Shown here in pieces: positions 53,724-63,375 of a stretch of DNA of 64,000 bases (the stretch's first letter is position 1; each line of letters opens with the position of its first letter). The translations under genes and the position numbers were made by a program. The DNA is from Blautia parvula (lineage in GTDB: Bacteria > Bacillota > Clostridia > Lachnospirales > Lachnospiraceae), in contig NZ_CP084061.1 of the NCBI RefSeq assembly GCF_020215665.1, forward strand, positions 1,240,001 through 1,304,000, in the 5' to 3' direction. The notes beneath the pieces are model-generated. The model saw only the letters and a program-made list of their open reading frames with translations. It was not told the origin of the DNA and did not search any database.

Positions 53724-53758
53724 AGAAAAAAAGAGACGAGGAATGTTCTCCTCATCTC
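53724..53758 (-). terminator. Intrinsic terminator of the atp operon
   Basis: Reverse-strand stem GAGATGAGGA / TCCTCGTCTC (one mismatch), then TTTTTTT. It lies 14 bases after the atpC stop codon. Confidence 0.8.
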
Positions 53759-53771
53759 CTGTATAAACGTC

Positions 53772-54185
53772 TTATACGTCATGCTTCTTTGCTGCTTTCA
53801 TACGGGCCATGGCTCTTGCAAGGGATGCCTTGGATATATAATATTCCTGCAGACTCTGCTGCTGCCTGAGCTGTTCTTCCGCGCGCTCCAGGGCATCTTT
53901 TGCACGCTTCAGGTCAATATTCTCGGGGTACTCACAGCTGTCTACCAGAACAGTCACACGGTTATTGATGATCTGCGCAAACCCGTTTCCCACAATCGCT
54001 GTCTTCCACTCTTCACTGTCAGCAGGCTTAAAACGCATCTCACCGGGTACAATGGCAACCATCATATCCGCATGGTGGGCCAGAATGGAAATCTGGCCGT
54101 CCTTTGCAGGAAGCATGATACTGGTTCCTCTGCCGTGATAAAAATCTTTATCACTGGCAACGATATTCAGTCCGAATGTATTCAT
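53772..54185 (-). CDS. atpC: ATP synthase epsilon subunit
   Basis: A 137-residue subunit of the F1 central stalk, which couples rotation and restrains ATP hydrolysis. The N-terminal beta-sandwich (about 1-85, with LPAKDGQISILAHHADMMVAIVPGE) and the C-terminal helical hairpin (about 88-137, AKDALERAEEQLRQQ) are both present. The second ATG (54185) is preferred since AAGGAG lies 9 bases before it; the ATG at 54191 is too close. It ends the operon. Confidence 0.92.
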   Translation of the reverse strand: MNTFGLNIVASDKDFYHGRGTSIMLPAKDGQISILAHHADMMVAIVPGEMRFKPADSEEWKTAIVGNGFAQIINNRVTVLVDSCEYPENIDLKRAKDALERAEEQLRQQQSLQEYYISKASLARAMARMKAAKKHDV

Positions 54186-54212
54186 ATACATGCACTCCTT
54201 TTCCGCCCTGCA

Positions 54213-55613
<1,401 letters not shown>

Positions 55614-55645
55614 TCACAGTCGTGAGGAAACCTCCTTCCTGCTCG

Positions 55646-56545
55646 CTAGTTTTTATTCTTCTGTGCCTTGGCTCCGCTGATGACCTCAGTGATTTCCTGG
55701 GTGATCGCAGCCTGACGCACACGGTTATATTTTATTGATAAATCTTTCAGCATGTCTTTTGCACTGCTGGTAGCTGCATCCATGGCCATCATACGGGAAT
55801 TATGCTCACTGGCATAGGATTCCACAAGACAGCCGTAAATGATACCGTGCAGGTAATTGGGAACAATGCTGTTCAGGACTTCTTCTGCGGAGGGAACCAT
55901 CTCGATCTCCTCCTGATGAATATCTACCATCACCTGTGCCGGTGTACGGAAACTTGCTTTTTTAAGGGGAAGAAGCTGTTCCATCTCTGCCACCATATTG
56001 GCGGCATTGGCCATTCTCGTGTAAATGATATACACTTCATCCAGCTCCCCGGTCAGGTAATTGGCGATCATCTTCTCTGAGATCACCCTGGCCCGGTGCA
56101 TGGTCGGCTTCTGTACTGTGAACCGGAAGTTCGTGTCAATATCCACGTTCTTCTTGTAGAAATACTGTCTTCCCACCTCTCCCAGCACAAAGAGCTGGGG
56201 ATGCGCGTCATTTTCCATACATTCTTCTGCTATCTTAAACACATTGTGATTGTAAGCACCGGCAAGACCCTTGTCTGCGGAAACGACGATGTAGCCCGTT
56301 CTGCGTTTGTCTTCCGGAACATCAGCCCGCTCGTCAAAGAAACGGTTTCCTTCCGTATCCGGAGGCATATGACGGAGAACACGGCCGATCGCAGACTGCA
56401 GGGAATAAAAATACGGCTCCGTATCCGCCAGCACTTTCCTTGCTCTCTTTAACTTGGAGGAGGAAATCATGTACATGGCGTTGGTGATCTTCATCGTATC
56501 CTGGATACTGTTTATACGGCTTTGTATCTCTTTTGCACTTGCCAT
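55646..56545 (-). CDS. atpG: ATP synthase gamma subunit
   Basis: A 299-residue rotor shaft subunit. The N-terminal helix RINSIQDTMKITNAMYMISSSKLKRA, here KITNAMYMISSSKLKRAR, and the C-terminal helix YNRVRQAAITQEITEVISGA (YNRVRQAAITQEITE) form the coiled coil in the F1 core, with the Rossmann-like middle (VVSADKGLAGAYNHNV). Length is typical. The start ATG is 4 bases after the atpA stop codon, which suggests coupling. Confidence 0.96.
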   Translation of the reverse strand: MASAKEIQSRINSIQDTMKITNAMYMISSSKLKRARKVLADTEPYFYSLQSAIGRVLRHMPPDTEGNRFFDERADVPEDKRRTGYIVVSADKGLAGAYNHNVFKIAEECMENDAHPQLFVLGEVGRQYFYKKNVDIDTNFRFTVQKPTMHRARVISEKMIANYLTGELDEVYIIYTRMANAANMVAEMEQLLPLKKASFRTPAQVMVDIHQEEIEMVPSAEEVLNSIVPNYLHGIIYGCLVESYASEHNSRMMAMDAATSSAKDMLKDLSIKYNRVRQAAITQEITEVISGAKAQKNKN

Positions 56546-56549
56546 CTCA

Positions 56550-58067
56550 TCACCTGCTCTTATTCTTAAATTCCTCTGCCACCTTTAAAATCTTCTCGCC
56601 CAGTTCATCGGAGATGACTTTTTTCGTCTCAATCTCCTGTCCGATCTCCGGATAGTTTTTCTCAAAGTAAGCCAGCATATCTGTCTGGAACGGCTTCACA
56701 TCCTTAATCTCCACACCGGAAAATACCTTATGTGTTGCTGTCCAGAGGGTGATAACCTGCTCATGGTTGGACAAGGGATGGCACAGAGGCTGTTTCAAAA
56801 GCTCCATCAGCGTCTTTCCGTAGGAAAGCTGTTCTTTTGTGGCATCATCCAGGTCAGACGCGAACTGTGTAAACACTTCCATCTCCCTGTACTGTGCCAG
56901 GTCAATCCTCATGCTGCCTGATGCCTTTTTCATGGCCTTTGTCTGGGCCGCGCCGCCCACACGGGATACGGAAAGACCCACATTGACAGCCGGACGGTTG
57001 CCGGCGAAAAACAGGTCACTTTCCAGGAAAATCTGTCCGTCTGTGATGGAAATAACATTGGTCGGAATATAAGCGGAAACGTCGCCTGCCTGTGTCTCAA
57101 TGATAGGCAGTGCCGTGATGGAACCGCCGCCCGCCGCGTCGCTCAAACGGCTGGAACGCTCCAGCAGTCTGGAATGCAGGTAGAATACGTCACCCGGGTA
57201 AGCCTCACGTCCCGGAGAACGCTCCAGAAGCAGGGAAAGGGCACGGTAAGCCACCGCATGCTTTGACAGGTCATCATAGACGATCAGCACATCCTTGCCC
57301 TGGTACATAAAGTACTCTGCCAGAGCGGTTCCCGAATAGGGAACAATATACTGAAGGGGCGCACAGTCGCTTGCTGTCGCTGCAAAGACTGTGGTGTAAT
57401 CCATGGCGCCGTATTTTTCCAGAGTTCCGGTCAGTTTTGCAACTGTGGAGGCCTTCTGTCCGATTGCCACGTAGATACACATGACGTCCTTGCCTTTCTG
57501 GTTCAGGATAGCGTCAATGGCAATGGAGGTCTTACCTGTCTGACGGTCGCCGATGATCAGCTCACGCTGTCCGCGGCCGATGGGGAACATGGAGTCAATG
57601 GCCAGAATACCTGTTTCCATGGGAACAGATACGGATTTACGGTCAATGATACCAGGTGCTTCCTGCTCGATGGGACGGTAATCCTCTGCCTTGATCTCTC
57701 CTTTTCCGTCAATGGGTGCGCCAAGGGCATCCACGATTCTTCCGATATAGCCTTCACCAACCGGGATACCTGCTCTTTTCTTTGTGCGGACAACTTTTGT
57801 GCCCTCTTTGATTCCCATGTCCTTGCCGAATATGATGACACCGATCTCATTTCTCTTGATATCCTGCACCATACCCTTGACACCGTTCTCAAAGGTCACG
57901 ATCTCTCCGTACATCGCATGGTCTATTCCATAAACAGTCGCAATTCCGTCACCGACCCAGATTACGTTTCCCACTTCACGGACACCCGTTGTCATATCGA
58001 AATTTTCTATTTCTTCTTTCAGAATGGAGATAATCTCCTCTGAATTGATTGAACTCAAAGCGTTCAC
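56550..58067 (-). CDS. atpA: ATP synthase alpha subunit
   Basis: A 505-residue regulatory subunit. The Walker [10 protein letters not shown] is at about 169-177, and [37 protein letters not shown] and [18 protein letters not shown] are all conserved. The frame opens with GTG at 58067, overlapping the atpH stop (GTGA). A GGAGG site touches that GTG, so the TTG at 58058 (8-base spacing) is a realistic alternative start, giving 502 residues. Confidence 0.96.
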   Translation of the reverse strand: MNALSSINSEEIISILKEEIENFDMTTGVREVGNVIWVGDGIATVYGIDHAMYGEIVTFENGVKGMVQDIKRNEIGVIIFGKDMGIKEGTKVVRTKKRAGIPVGEGYIGRIVDALGAPIDGKGEIKAEDYRPIEQEAPGIIDRKSVSVPMETGILAIDSMFPIGRGQRELIIGDRQTGKTSIAIDAILNQKGKDVMCIYVAIGQKASTVAKLTGTLEKYGAMDYTTVFAATASDCAPLQYIVPYSGTALAEYFMYQGKDVLIVYDDLSKHAVAYRALSLLLERSPGREAYPGDVFYLHSRLLERSSRLSDAAGGGSITALPIIETQAGDVSAYIPTNVISITDGQIFLESDLFFAGNRPAVNVGLSVSRVGGAAQTKAMKKASGSMRIDLAQYREMEVFTQFASDLDDATKEQLSYGKTLMELLKQPLCHPLSNHEQVITLWTATHKVFSGVEIKDVKPFQTDMLAYFEKNYPEIGQEIETKKVISDELGEKILKVAEEFKNKSR

Positions 58068-58576
58068 CTCCAGGTCAATTTTTGTTGTAGTGCATTGATT
58101 CTGCCCTTCAGGCTGTAATCAATCTCCCGGTCTCCTACGCGGAGGGTAAATCCGCCGACCAGGTCTTTTTCTTCCTGTAACTGAAATGCTACATCCTTTA
58201 CGTGGTATTGCCTGCAGAGAAATCTTCTGATTCCTTCAAGCTGCTCCTCTGTAGGAAGTACCACATAAGACAGAGTGGCATTTAAAATATTATTTTGCTC
58301 GTTGTAATACTCCTGATATGCCTTAAAAATTTCCTGTGCCTCGCCTGCTTTGTGGTATCTGCACAGTATTTTCATAAAATTATGTATCTCTTTCGGAAAA
58401 ATCCGGTCTACAACTCTCTGCTTCGCCGCCAGGGATACAACAGGGCTTGAAAGCACTTCCGACACCTGGGGAACTTTCTCTAAAAGTTCTCTTGCGCCGG
58501 CTGCAGATTCCGGTGAAATGTTCAGCTCATACAGCACTTTCCCGTAATTATTCAGACTCTCTGTCATCTGCATCAC
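58064..58576 (-). CDS. atpH: ATP synthase delta subunit
   Basis: A 170-residue peripheral stalk subunit (OSCP homologue) joining F1 to the b subunit. The N-terminal helical domain ([16 protein letters not shown]) is followed by the typical C-terminal segment [23 protein letters not shown]. It overlaps atpF by 29 bases and atpA by three to four bases, suggesting tight translational coupling. A second ATG at 58567 is possible. Confidence 0.93.
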   Translation of the reverse strand: MMQMTESLNNYGKVLYELNISPESAAGARELLEKVPQVSEVLSSPVVSLAAKQRVVDRIFPKEIHNFMKILCRYHKAGEAQEIFKAYQEYYNEQNNILNATLSYVVLPTEEQLEGIRRFLCRQYHVKDVAFQLQEEKDLVGGFTLRVGDREIDYSLKGRINALQQKLTWR

Positions 58577-59045
58577 CCGCTTCTGCTAAAAATGTGTCGT
58601 AGAGCATGCTGTTTCCCGCCTGGCTTCCGCCTGCAAGCATTTTTCTGGCTGCTTCCACGGCAAGGCCCGCGATTTCGGATTTTGCTCCTGCCAGGGCATT
58701 TTCCTTTTCCTGTTCTGCCGTTTTTCTGGCACTTTCCAGGATTCTGGCAGCCTGCTCATTCGCTTCCCGAACGGTACGCTCTGTCAGGGTCCTCGCATCC
58801 GCTTTCGCTTCCTCGATAATCTGTAAGGACTCGGCTTTTGCACCGCTTATTGCCATTTCATACTGGCCTTTCAGCTCATTCGCCTTTCCTTCTGTTGTCC
58901 TGGCATTTTCAAGCTGCTGTGCGATGAGTGTCTTTCTTTTTTCCATGATTCCCAGTATCGGTCCGATCAGGAATTTTTTCAGTAAGAGATAAAGAACTAT
59001 CAGGTTAATTATGGTCCAGATAAGGCCCCAGCCTAAACTCAGCAC
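58548..59045 (-). CDS. atpF: ATP synthase b subunit
   Basis: A 165-residue peripheral stalk protein. The N-terminal membrane helix (about 5-22, WGLIWTIINLIVLYLLLKKF) anchors it. A long charged coiled coil follows (about 30-150, EEAKADARTLTERTVREA). It is preceded by atpE, 19 bases away. There is a single b subunit, so it should form a homodimer. Confidence 0.94.
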   Translation of the reverse strand: MLSLGWGLIWTIINLIVLYLLLKKFLIGPILGIMEKRKTLIAQQLENARTTEGKANELKGQYEMAISGAKAESLQIIEEAKADARTLTERTVREANEQAARILESARKTAEQEKENALAGAKSEIAGLAVEAARKMLAGGSQAGNSMLYDTFLAEAGDADDRESE

Positions 59046-59064
59046 CTGTCTTCACCTGCCTTCC

Positions 59065-59301
59065 TTATTTTACGAATAACAGTAATAAAGCGATAACGAA
59101 ACCGTAAATAGCAGTTGCCTCTGCAAGTGCACATCCGAGTAACAGCGCTTTACTGATCTTTCCCTCTGCCTCCGGCTGTCTTGCGATCGCTTCTGTTGCT
59201 TTAGATGTTGCAAGACCGATACCTAAACCTGCTCCTAAACCTGTTAAAACTGCCATACCTGCACCAATTGCTGTTAACATATCTCTGTTCTCCTTTTCCA
59301 A
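59065..59301 (-). CDS. atpE: ATP synthase c subunit
   Basis: A 78-residue rotor ring subunit with two helices. The carboxylate that carries the ion is Glu61 in [13 protein letters not shown]. The polar loop is ARQPEAEGK (40-48). The N-terminus has seven extra charged residues (MEKENRD). In Na+-coupled c subunits such as that of Ilyobacter the ligands include Gln at the position held here by Ile28, and Ser after the Glu, here Ala62; only Thr63 is kept. H+ coupling is thus predicted. Upstream is atpB, 16 bases away. Confidence 0.96.
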   Translation of the reverse strand: MEKENRDMLTAIGAGMAVLTGLGAGLGIGLATSKATEAIARQPEAEGKISKALLLGCALAEATAIYGFVIALLLLFVK

Positions 59302-59316
59302 ATTTATTTTTAATGA

Positions 59317-60013
59317 TTACTCTTCTATCTGCTCCTTGATAAAGAGCGAAGTTAAAAAAACAAATACATAGGCCTGAATCAGACCATCAAAAATGTCAAA
59401 ATAAAAGCTGAATGGAATGGGTAAAACAACCGGTAAGATCATTTTGATCAGTTCCATTACAACAAATGATCCGATAACATTGCCGAACAACCGCATACAA
59501 AGCGATACCGGGCGGATAAATATCTCCATAATGTTAATCGGCGTAACAATGGCCATGGGTTCTGCAAAACTGTGCATGAACCGCTTAAACCCTTTCTGCT
59601 TCCATCCTGAATATTCAATCAGGAAGATGCTTATGATTGCCAGCCCTGCTGTCACGTTTAAGTCCTTTGTGGGCGGCTTAAAGCCCAGAAGACCAATTAA
59701 GTTAGCCACGCCAATATAGATGGCAGCGGTAATCAAGTAAGGAATATACTGCTTTCCTCTCTCGCCCAGAATATCCGCGAAAAAGTCATGCAGAAATCCA
59801 ATAGATGATTCCAGAGCCAACTGTTTCTTACCGGGATTTTCCACCTTCAGATTTCTGACAAGAACGATGGATAATATCGTCAATGCTGCCATAATGATCC
59901 AGGTGACCACCACGGACTCCGTGACTGGTATCCCGCCAAAAATTGGGATGGTAAATACGGTCTCGCAGTTCAGCTCTTCCGTAATCCTATCCGCTATAGT
60001 TCCCGTAGGACAT
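59317..60013 (-). CDS. atpB: ATP synthase a subunit, start region out of frame
   Basis: The stator channel protein, about 231 residues if complete. Helices and the essential Arg region are clear: RPVSLCMRLFGNVIGSFVVME, and GLIQAYVFVFLTSLFIKEQ at the end. The conserved N-terminal region (RITEELNCETVFTIPIFGG) is in frame but has no standard start. The ATG with AAAGGGAGG directly upstream (60011-60013) is one base out of frame and hits a stop after eight codons. Removing one A in GGGAAC (about 59999-60001) would join ATG to the gene. A GTG at 59913 would give a 198-residue form without the N-terminal extracellular part. A sequencing or real one-base insertion is the likeliest cause. Confidence 0.9.
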
Positions 60014-60075
60014 CCTCCCTTTCTATTTTATGATTTTTTAACTTCTCCTTTCTTATTTATTTATGATTCCAGAAA

Positions 60076-60104
60076 ACATTACAGCTAATTTTTTCATTTG
60101 TCAA
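60076..60104 (-). promoter_or_regulatory. SigA-type promoter of the atp operon
   Basis: Reverse-strand -35 TTGACA (60099-60104) and -10 TAATGT (60076-60081), 17-base spacing, start near 60069. A second ribosome-like AAAGGAG lies at about 60045-60052 with no start codon at a usable distance. The stretch from 60105 to about 60320 is AT-rich and has no gene; atpI is missing from the usual place at the head of the operon. Confidence 0.75.
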
Positions 60105-60323
60105 TCTTTCTTTATATTTTTTTCGATGTGGCTTTCCTGTGATTTTACGGACAATTTTTCAGACATTTTTTCAATTTCTTTTATGGTTTTCTCCCTGTTT
60201 TTGGAGGGTTTTCGTGTACCAATTGGTATATGGAAAAATACAACTGATTTTTTTCATAAATACAAGTTGTTTTTTTGATTAATTTTTGTGAAATGTGTTA
60301 GTGTTTTTCTAAATCCCTCATAT

Positions 60324-60360
60324 AAAAAGCGCCTCATTCACGAAAAACGGGGCGCTTTTT
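60324..60360 (-). terminator. Bidirectional intrinsic terminator after the sirtuin gene
   Basis: A 10-bp stem AAAAAGCGCC / GGCGCTTTTT that carries T runs on both strands. It lies 16 bases after the sirtuin stop codon and upstream of the atp promoter region. Confidence 0.85.
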
Positions 60361-60375
60361 TGTTAGGTTTTCACA

Positions 60376-61113
60376 TTAATAACCTAGTTTCGTAAAAATA
60401 TTTCTCGGCTCATCCCAGATGACAAGGTATGCTCTGCTGTCTGAGTGATGATGCTCTTTATGAATGATGACCAGATTCGTTCCCTCAAAGTATTTGATAT
60501 ACTTGGAAAACACCTCGGAATCCAGTGTCGTTCCAAGAAGGATCAGGGTATCCGCGTTCTCAATCTCCCAGGTTGCCCTTGTCATGAGCTGGCTGTCCAT
60601 CATTTCGCCAAAGAGAGCCACCTGCGGACGGATGACACGGCTGCAGTCCTCACACAGCGGTACTTTTTTGGACGCTCTTATATATTCCAGCGGATATTTC
60701 CTTCCGCAGTGGGGGCAGATATTCTCATGGATGCTTCCGTGCAGGTTAATCACATTGCGGCAGCCTGCCTTCTGGGGATATCCGTAAATATTCCCGGTAA
60801 TGATACACTTCAGCTTTCCCTTCTGCTCCATCCTGGCTGCCACACGGAACGTGTCGCTGGTGTCCACATCCCCCTGGAGAACTTCGTCGCGGTAAAATTT
60901 GAAAAACTCCGCCGGCCTGTTGTTGTAGTACACACTGGTAAATATATCCTCCGGTGACACACCGTATGTCTTCTCGATCTCATACGCTTTCTCCGGTGTC
61001 TTCATTCCCATGTATCCGCACTCTGCCATCATGCCGGAACCGCTTAAAATGACTGTATAGGCGCTGGCATCAAGGATTGCCCTCAGCCTTTCAATCTTTT
61101 TTTCCTCTTCCAT
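60376..61113 (-). CDS. Divergent Sir2-family (sirtuin) protein
   Basis: A 245-residue NAD-binding protein of the sirtuin fold. The zinc site CPHC (133-136) ... CEDC (154-157) and the catalytic His125 (LHGS) are intact, as is LFGE (167-170). But the NAD loop, normally GAGxS, reads GSGMM (25-29), and the conserved TQNID reads TGNIY (106-110), losing the Gln and the Asp. Canonical deacetylases need that Asn-Asp pair. It may thus have a different reaction, for example ADP-ribosylation or NAD cleavage, or a different peptide preference. It is alone on its strand with an AT-rich region on each side. Confidence 0.88.
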   Translation of the reverse strand: MEEEKKIERLRAILDASAYTVILSGSGMMAECGYMGMKTPEKAYEIEKTYGVSPEDIFTSVYYNNRPAEFFKFYRDEVLQGDVDTSDTFRVAARMEQKGKLKCIITGNIYGYPQKAGCRNVINLHGSIHENICPHCGRKYPLEYIRASKKVPLCEDCSRVIRPQVALFGEMMDSQLMTRATWEIENADTLILLGTTLDSEVFSKYIKYFEGTNLVIIHKEHHHSDSRAYLVIWDEPRNIFTKLGY

Positions 61114-61276
61114 AAATCTTTCCTCCTCCCGGCCATTTCTTATGTTTATATTTTACCATTTTTCTCTGTTTTTATAAAGGCTTTTTTCTTATGTAACCAG
61201 GTCACCAACAAAACCTGTGTCTTTTGGTAAAATTTATGATAAGATAAGAGTAGAAAGAAAGGAAGTGCCTGAATAT

Positions 61277-62152
61277 ATGGAAAAACTGATTATCGCCGGC
61301 GCAGGACCTGCCGGAATCTCCGCTGCTCTGTACGCAGTCCGCTCCGGCATCACGCCGCTTATCATACACAAAGGTATCGGTGCTCTGGAAAAGGCAGCGA
61401 AGATTGAAAATTATTACGGACTGCCTGACCCTGTTTCCGGACAGGAGCTGTATGAGAACGGTCTGAAGCAGATCAAAGCCCTGGGAGTCCCTGTCGTGGA
61501 GGATGAAATGCTGTCTGTGGAATACGACGGCGATTACACGATTCACACCATCACGTCCACCTATCAGACCAAGTCATTGATCCTGGCAACGGGAACCAAA
61601 AGGAACACGCTTGCCCTTAAGGAAGCCCGCAGATATGAAGGCAGCGGTATCAGTTACTGTGCCATCTGCGACGGTTTTTTCTACCGCCAGAAGGATGTGG
61701 CAGTGATCGGCAACGGAGAATACGCCCTGCATGAAGCAAAGGTGCTGGAACCCATGGCTGCCAAAGTCACGATCCTCACCAACGGCATGGAACCCACTTT
61801 TGAAAAAGAAGCGCTGGGAACCATCCAGGTTGAGACAAGGAAGATCATTTCCGCCGGAGGAGAGCCCACCTTAAAATGGCTGGAACTGGAGAATCACGAA
61901 AAATTTCCGCTGGACGGACTTTTCGTGGCGCTCGGAACCGCAGGAAGCACAGATATTGCAAGAAAACTGGGCTTGATGATAGAAAACAATCATATCATGA
62001 TAGAGACAGACACCAGCACTGCCCTTCCCGGACTTTTTGCAGCAGGAGACTGCACAGGCGGCCTTCTTCAGGTATCAAAAGCCGTCTATGAAGGAGCCCT
62101 TGCGGGAACAAAAGCTGTGAAGTATTTAAAAAAGCTTCCGGAAGCAGTGTGA
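61277..62152 (+). CDS. Thioredoxin reductase-like flavoprotein
   Basis: A 291-residue protein with the FAD motif GAGPAGISAALYA (8-20) and the redox pair CAIC (128-131) followed by Asp132, as in thioredoxin reductases. The C-terminal FAD motif is FAAGDCTGGLLQVSKAVYEG. The nucleotide domain has GNGEYA (145-150) but the next strand reads KVTILTNG, with no HRRxxxR. That motif binds the NADPH phosphate, so NADPH use is doubtful; ferredoxin-linked flavin thioredoxin reductases in Clostridia also lack it. The gene is followed 93 bases later by trxA, the likely partner. The start ATG is 61277; its ribosome site is a weak GGAAG 11 bases upstream. Confidence 0.9.
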   Translation: MEKLIIAGAGPAGISAALYAVRSGITPLIIHKGIGALEKAAKIENYYGLPDPVSGQELYENGLKQIKALGVPVVEDEMLSVEYDGDYTIHTITSTYQTKSLILATGTKRNTLALKEARRYEGSGISYCAICDGFFYRQKDVAVIGNGEYALHEAKVLEPMAAKVTILTNGMEPTFEKEALGTIQVETRKIISAGGEPTLKWLELENHEKFPLDGLFVALGTAGSTDIARKLGLMIENNHIMIETDTSTALPGLFAAGDCTGGLLQVSKAVYEGALAGTKAVKYLKKLPEAV

Positions 62153-62162
62153 CACAGTCACA
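62148..62162. promoter_or_regulatory. Candidate Crp/Fnr-type operator
   Basis: A perfect 6-bp inverted repeat TGTGAC-ACA-GTCACA. The half-site TGTGA is that bound by Crp. It overlaps the stop codon of the reductase gene (62150-62152) and lies 84 bases before trxA. The Crp/Fnr gene starts 0.4 kb further on, on the other strand. Spacing between halves is one base shorter than in E. coli Crp sites. Confidence 0.45.
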
Positions 62163-62245
62163 GAAAAGTGGGCCTGCATCTGATAGAATAGGCTCATAAA
62201 GATGAGAAACCAAAAATTTATGATAAAAATAAGGAGTGTATAATT

Positions 62246-62554
62246 ATGGCAATGGTATTTGATGAGAAAAACTTTAAAAGTGAGGTATTGGATTCTGTTG
62301 TTCCTGTAATGGTAGATTTCTGGGCAACCTGGTGTATGCCCTGCCGCATGCTGGGGCCGGTTATTGAGGAGATCGCCGAGGAATCCAAAGGCGCGTATAA
62401 AGTAGGCAAAGTAAATGTGGATGAGAATCCGGGTCTGGCTTCCTCCTACGGCGTTATGAACATTCCCACGGTTCTGGTGTTCAAGAATGGAAAGGTTGTG
62501 GAAAAATCTGTGGGAGTTGTTCCAAAAGGGCAGCTTTTGAATCTTCTGAAATAA
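62246..62554 (+). CDS. trxA: Thioredoxin, WCMPC active site
   Basis: A 102-residue protein-disulfide reductant. The fold is complete: [10 protein letters not shown], the active site Cys30-Met-Pro-Cys33, the cis-proline IPT near 74-76 ([12 protein letters not shown]), and the C-terminal helix. The active site reads CMPC where CGPC is normal. The Gly-to-Met change next to the first Cys would shift its redox potential or partner choice. The ribosome site AAGGAG precedes the ATG by 9 bases. It follows the reductase gene and ends at a strong terminator. Confidence 0.95.
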   Translation: MAMVFDEKNFKSEVLDSVVPVMVDFWATWCMPCRMLGPVIEEIAEESKGAYKVGKVNVDENPGLASSYGVMNIPTVLVFKNGKVVEKSVGVVPKGQLLNLLK

Positions 62555-62575
62555 AAACAGAGATGGATGGATAAA

Positions 62576-62604
62576 AGGGTGCGGCTTCCTGCCGCACCCT
62601 TTTT
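62576..62604. terminator. Bidirectional terminator between trxA and the Crp/Fnr gene
   Basis: A perfect 10-bp stem AGGGTGCGGC / GCCGCACCCT with a 5-base loop, with T runs on both strands. It serves trxA and the convergent regulator. Confidence 0.9.
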
Positions 62605-62617
62605 CGTCATGCCTGCC

Positions 62618-63289
62618 TTACGGCAGCAGCTCATAAAGGCTGCTTTTATTTTCAATCTTGATTCCGCCGCGGAACAGGGATATATCCCCCTTTTTTACCA
62701 TCTGTTTCAGGGTTCTGCTCACCGCTTCCCTGGCACTGCCGATGGCTTTTGCGATTTCCTCATGGGTCATACGGATGCTGTCATCCTTCCTCTGTGCGGA
62801 TTCGTCGATGAGAAAAGCGGCGATCCTCTGAGTCAGACTTAAAAACAGCATCTGCTGCAGAGCCTCCACAACGCTTGAAAAACGCTCTGTGGCAATCTTG
62901 TAGGCATAATTCTCCACATAGATATTGTCCACCGCAAGAGCGGAAAATACAGGTGCCGGTATCAGCAGAACATCACAGTCCGCCTCTGCCTCTATCTCCA
63001 CATCAAAGGTGATGGCTGACAGGGCACAGGAAGCTGTGAGCACACAGGTATCCCCTTCCCTGATCCGGTATATGGTCACCTCTTTGCCCTCGTCAGACAG
63101 GAGATACGCACGGATAACGCCCTTTAAAATAAATACGGTTCCCAGGCATTCCCTGGTGGGTGAATAGATCAGGCTTCCCGCCGGATAGTGCACTTCTCTG
63201 GAATCCCGGCACACCCTCTCCTGCTGCTCTTTTGTCAAATGTTCCCAGAAAGGTGTCTGCACCAGAACTTCTTTTATTCTATCTTCCAT
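62618..63289 (-). CDS. Crp/Fnr family transcriptional regulator
   Basis: A 223-residue regulator. The N-terminal cyclic-nucleotide-like barrel (about 20-130) contains YPAGSLIYSPTRECLGTVFI and the C-terminal winged helix (about 150-215) contains the helix-turn-helix MTHEEIAKAIGSAREAVSRTL. The barrel does not carry the Crp cAMP-site GELGLF/RSA pattern, and four-Cys Fnr clusters are absent, so ligand or cofactor is open. The start ATG is 63289. The gene is convergent to trxA. It is a candidate redox or nitrosative-stress regulator by location only. Confidence 0.9.
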   Translation of the reverse strand: MEDRIKEVLVQTPFWEHLTKEQQERVCRDSREVHYPAGSLIYSPTRECLGTVFILKGVIRAYLLSDEGKEVTIYRIREGDTCVLTASCALSAITFDVEIEAEADCDVLLIPAPVFSALAVDNIYVENYAYKIATERFSSVVEALQQMLFLSLTQRIAAFLIDESAQRKDDSIRMTHEEIAKAIGSAREAVSRTLKQMVKKGDISLFRGGIKIENKSSLYELLP

Positions 63290-63304
63290 TTTTGTATCCT
63301 TCCC

Positions 63305-63333
63305 TTGCAATTCCATTTTTTAGCCCTTACAAT
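63305..63333 (+). promoter_or_regulatory. SigA-type promoter of the last SGNH gene
   Basis: -35 TTGCAA (63305-63310) and -10 TACAAT (63328-63333), 17-base spacing, start near 63340. The 86-base region also holds the divergent regulator start. Confidence 0.78.
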
Positions 63334-63375
63334 AAGATATGCATGTGAAATATGAAAAAAGGAGAAAATTCCTTT

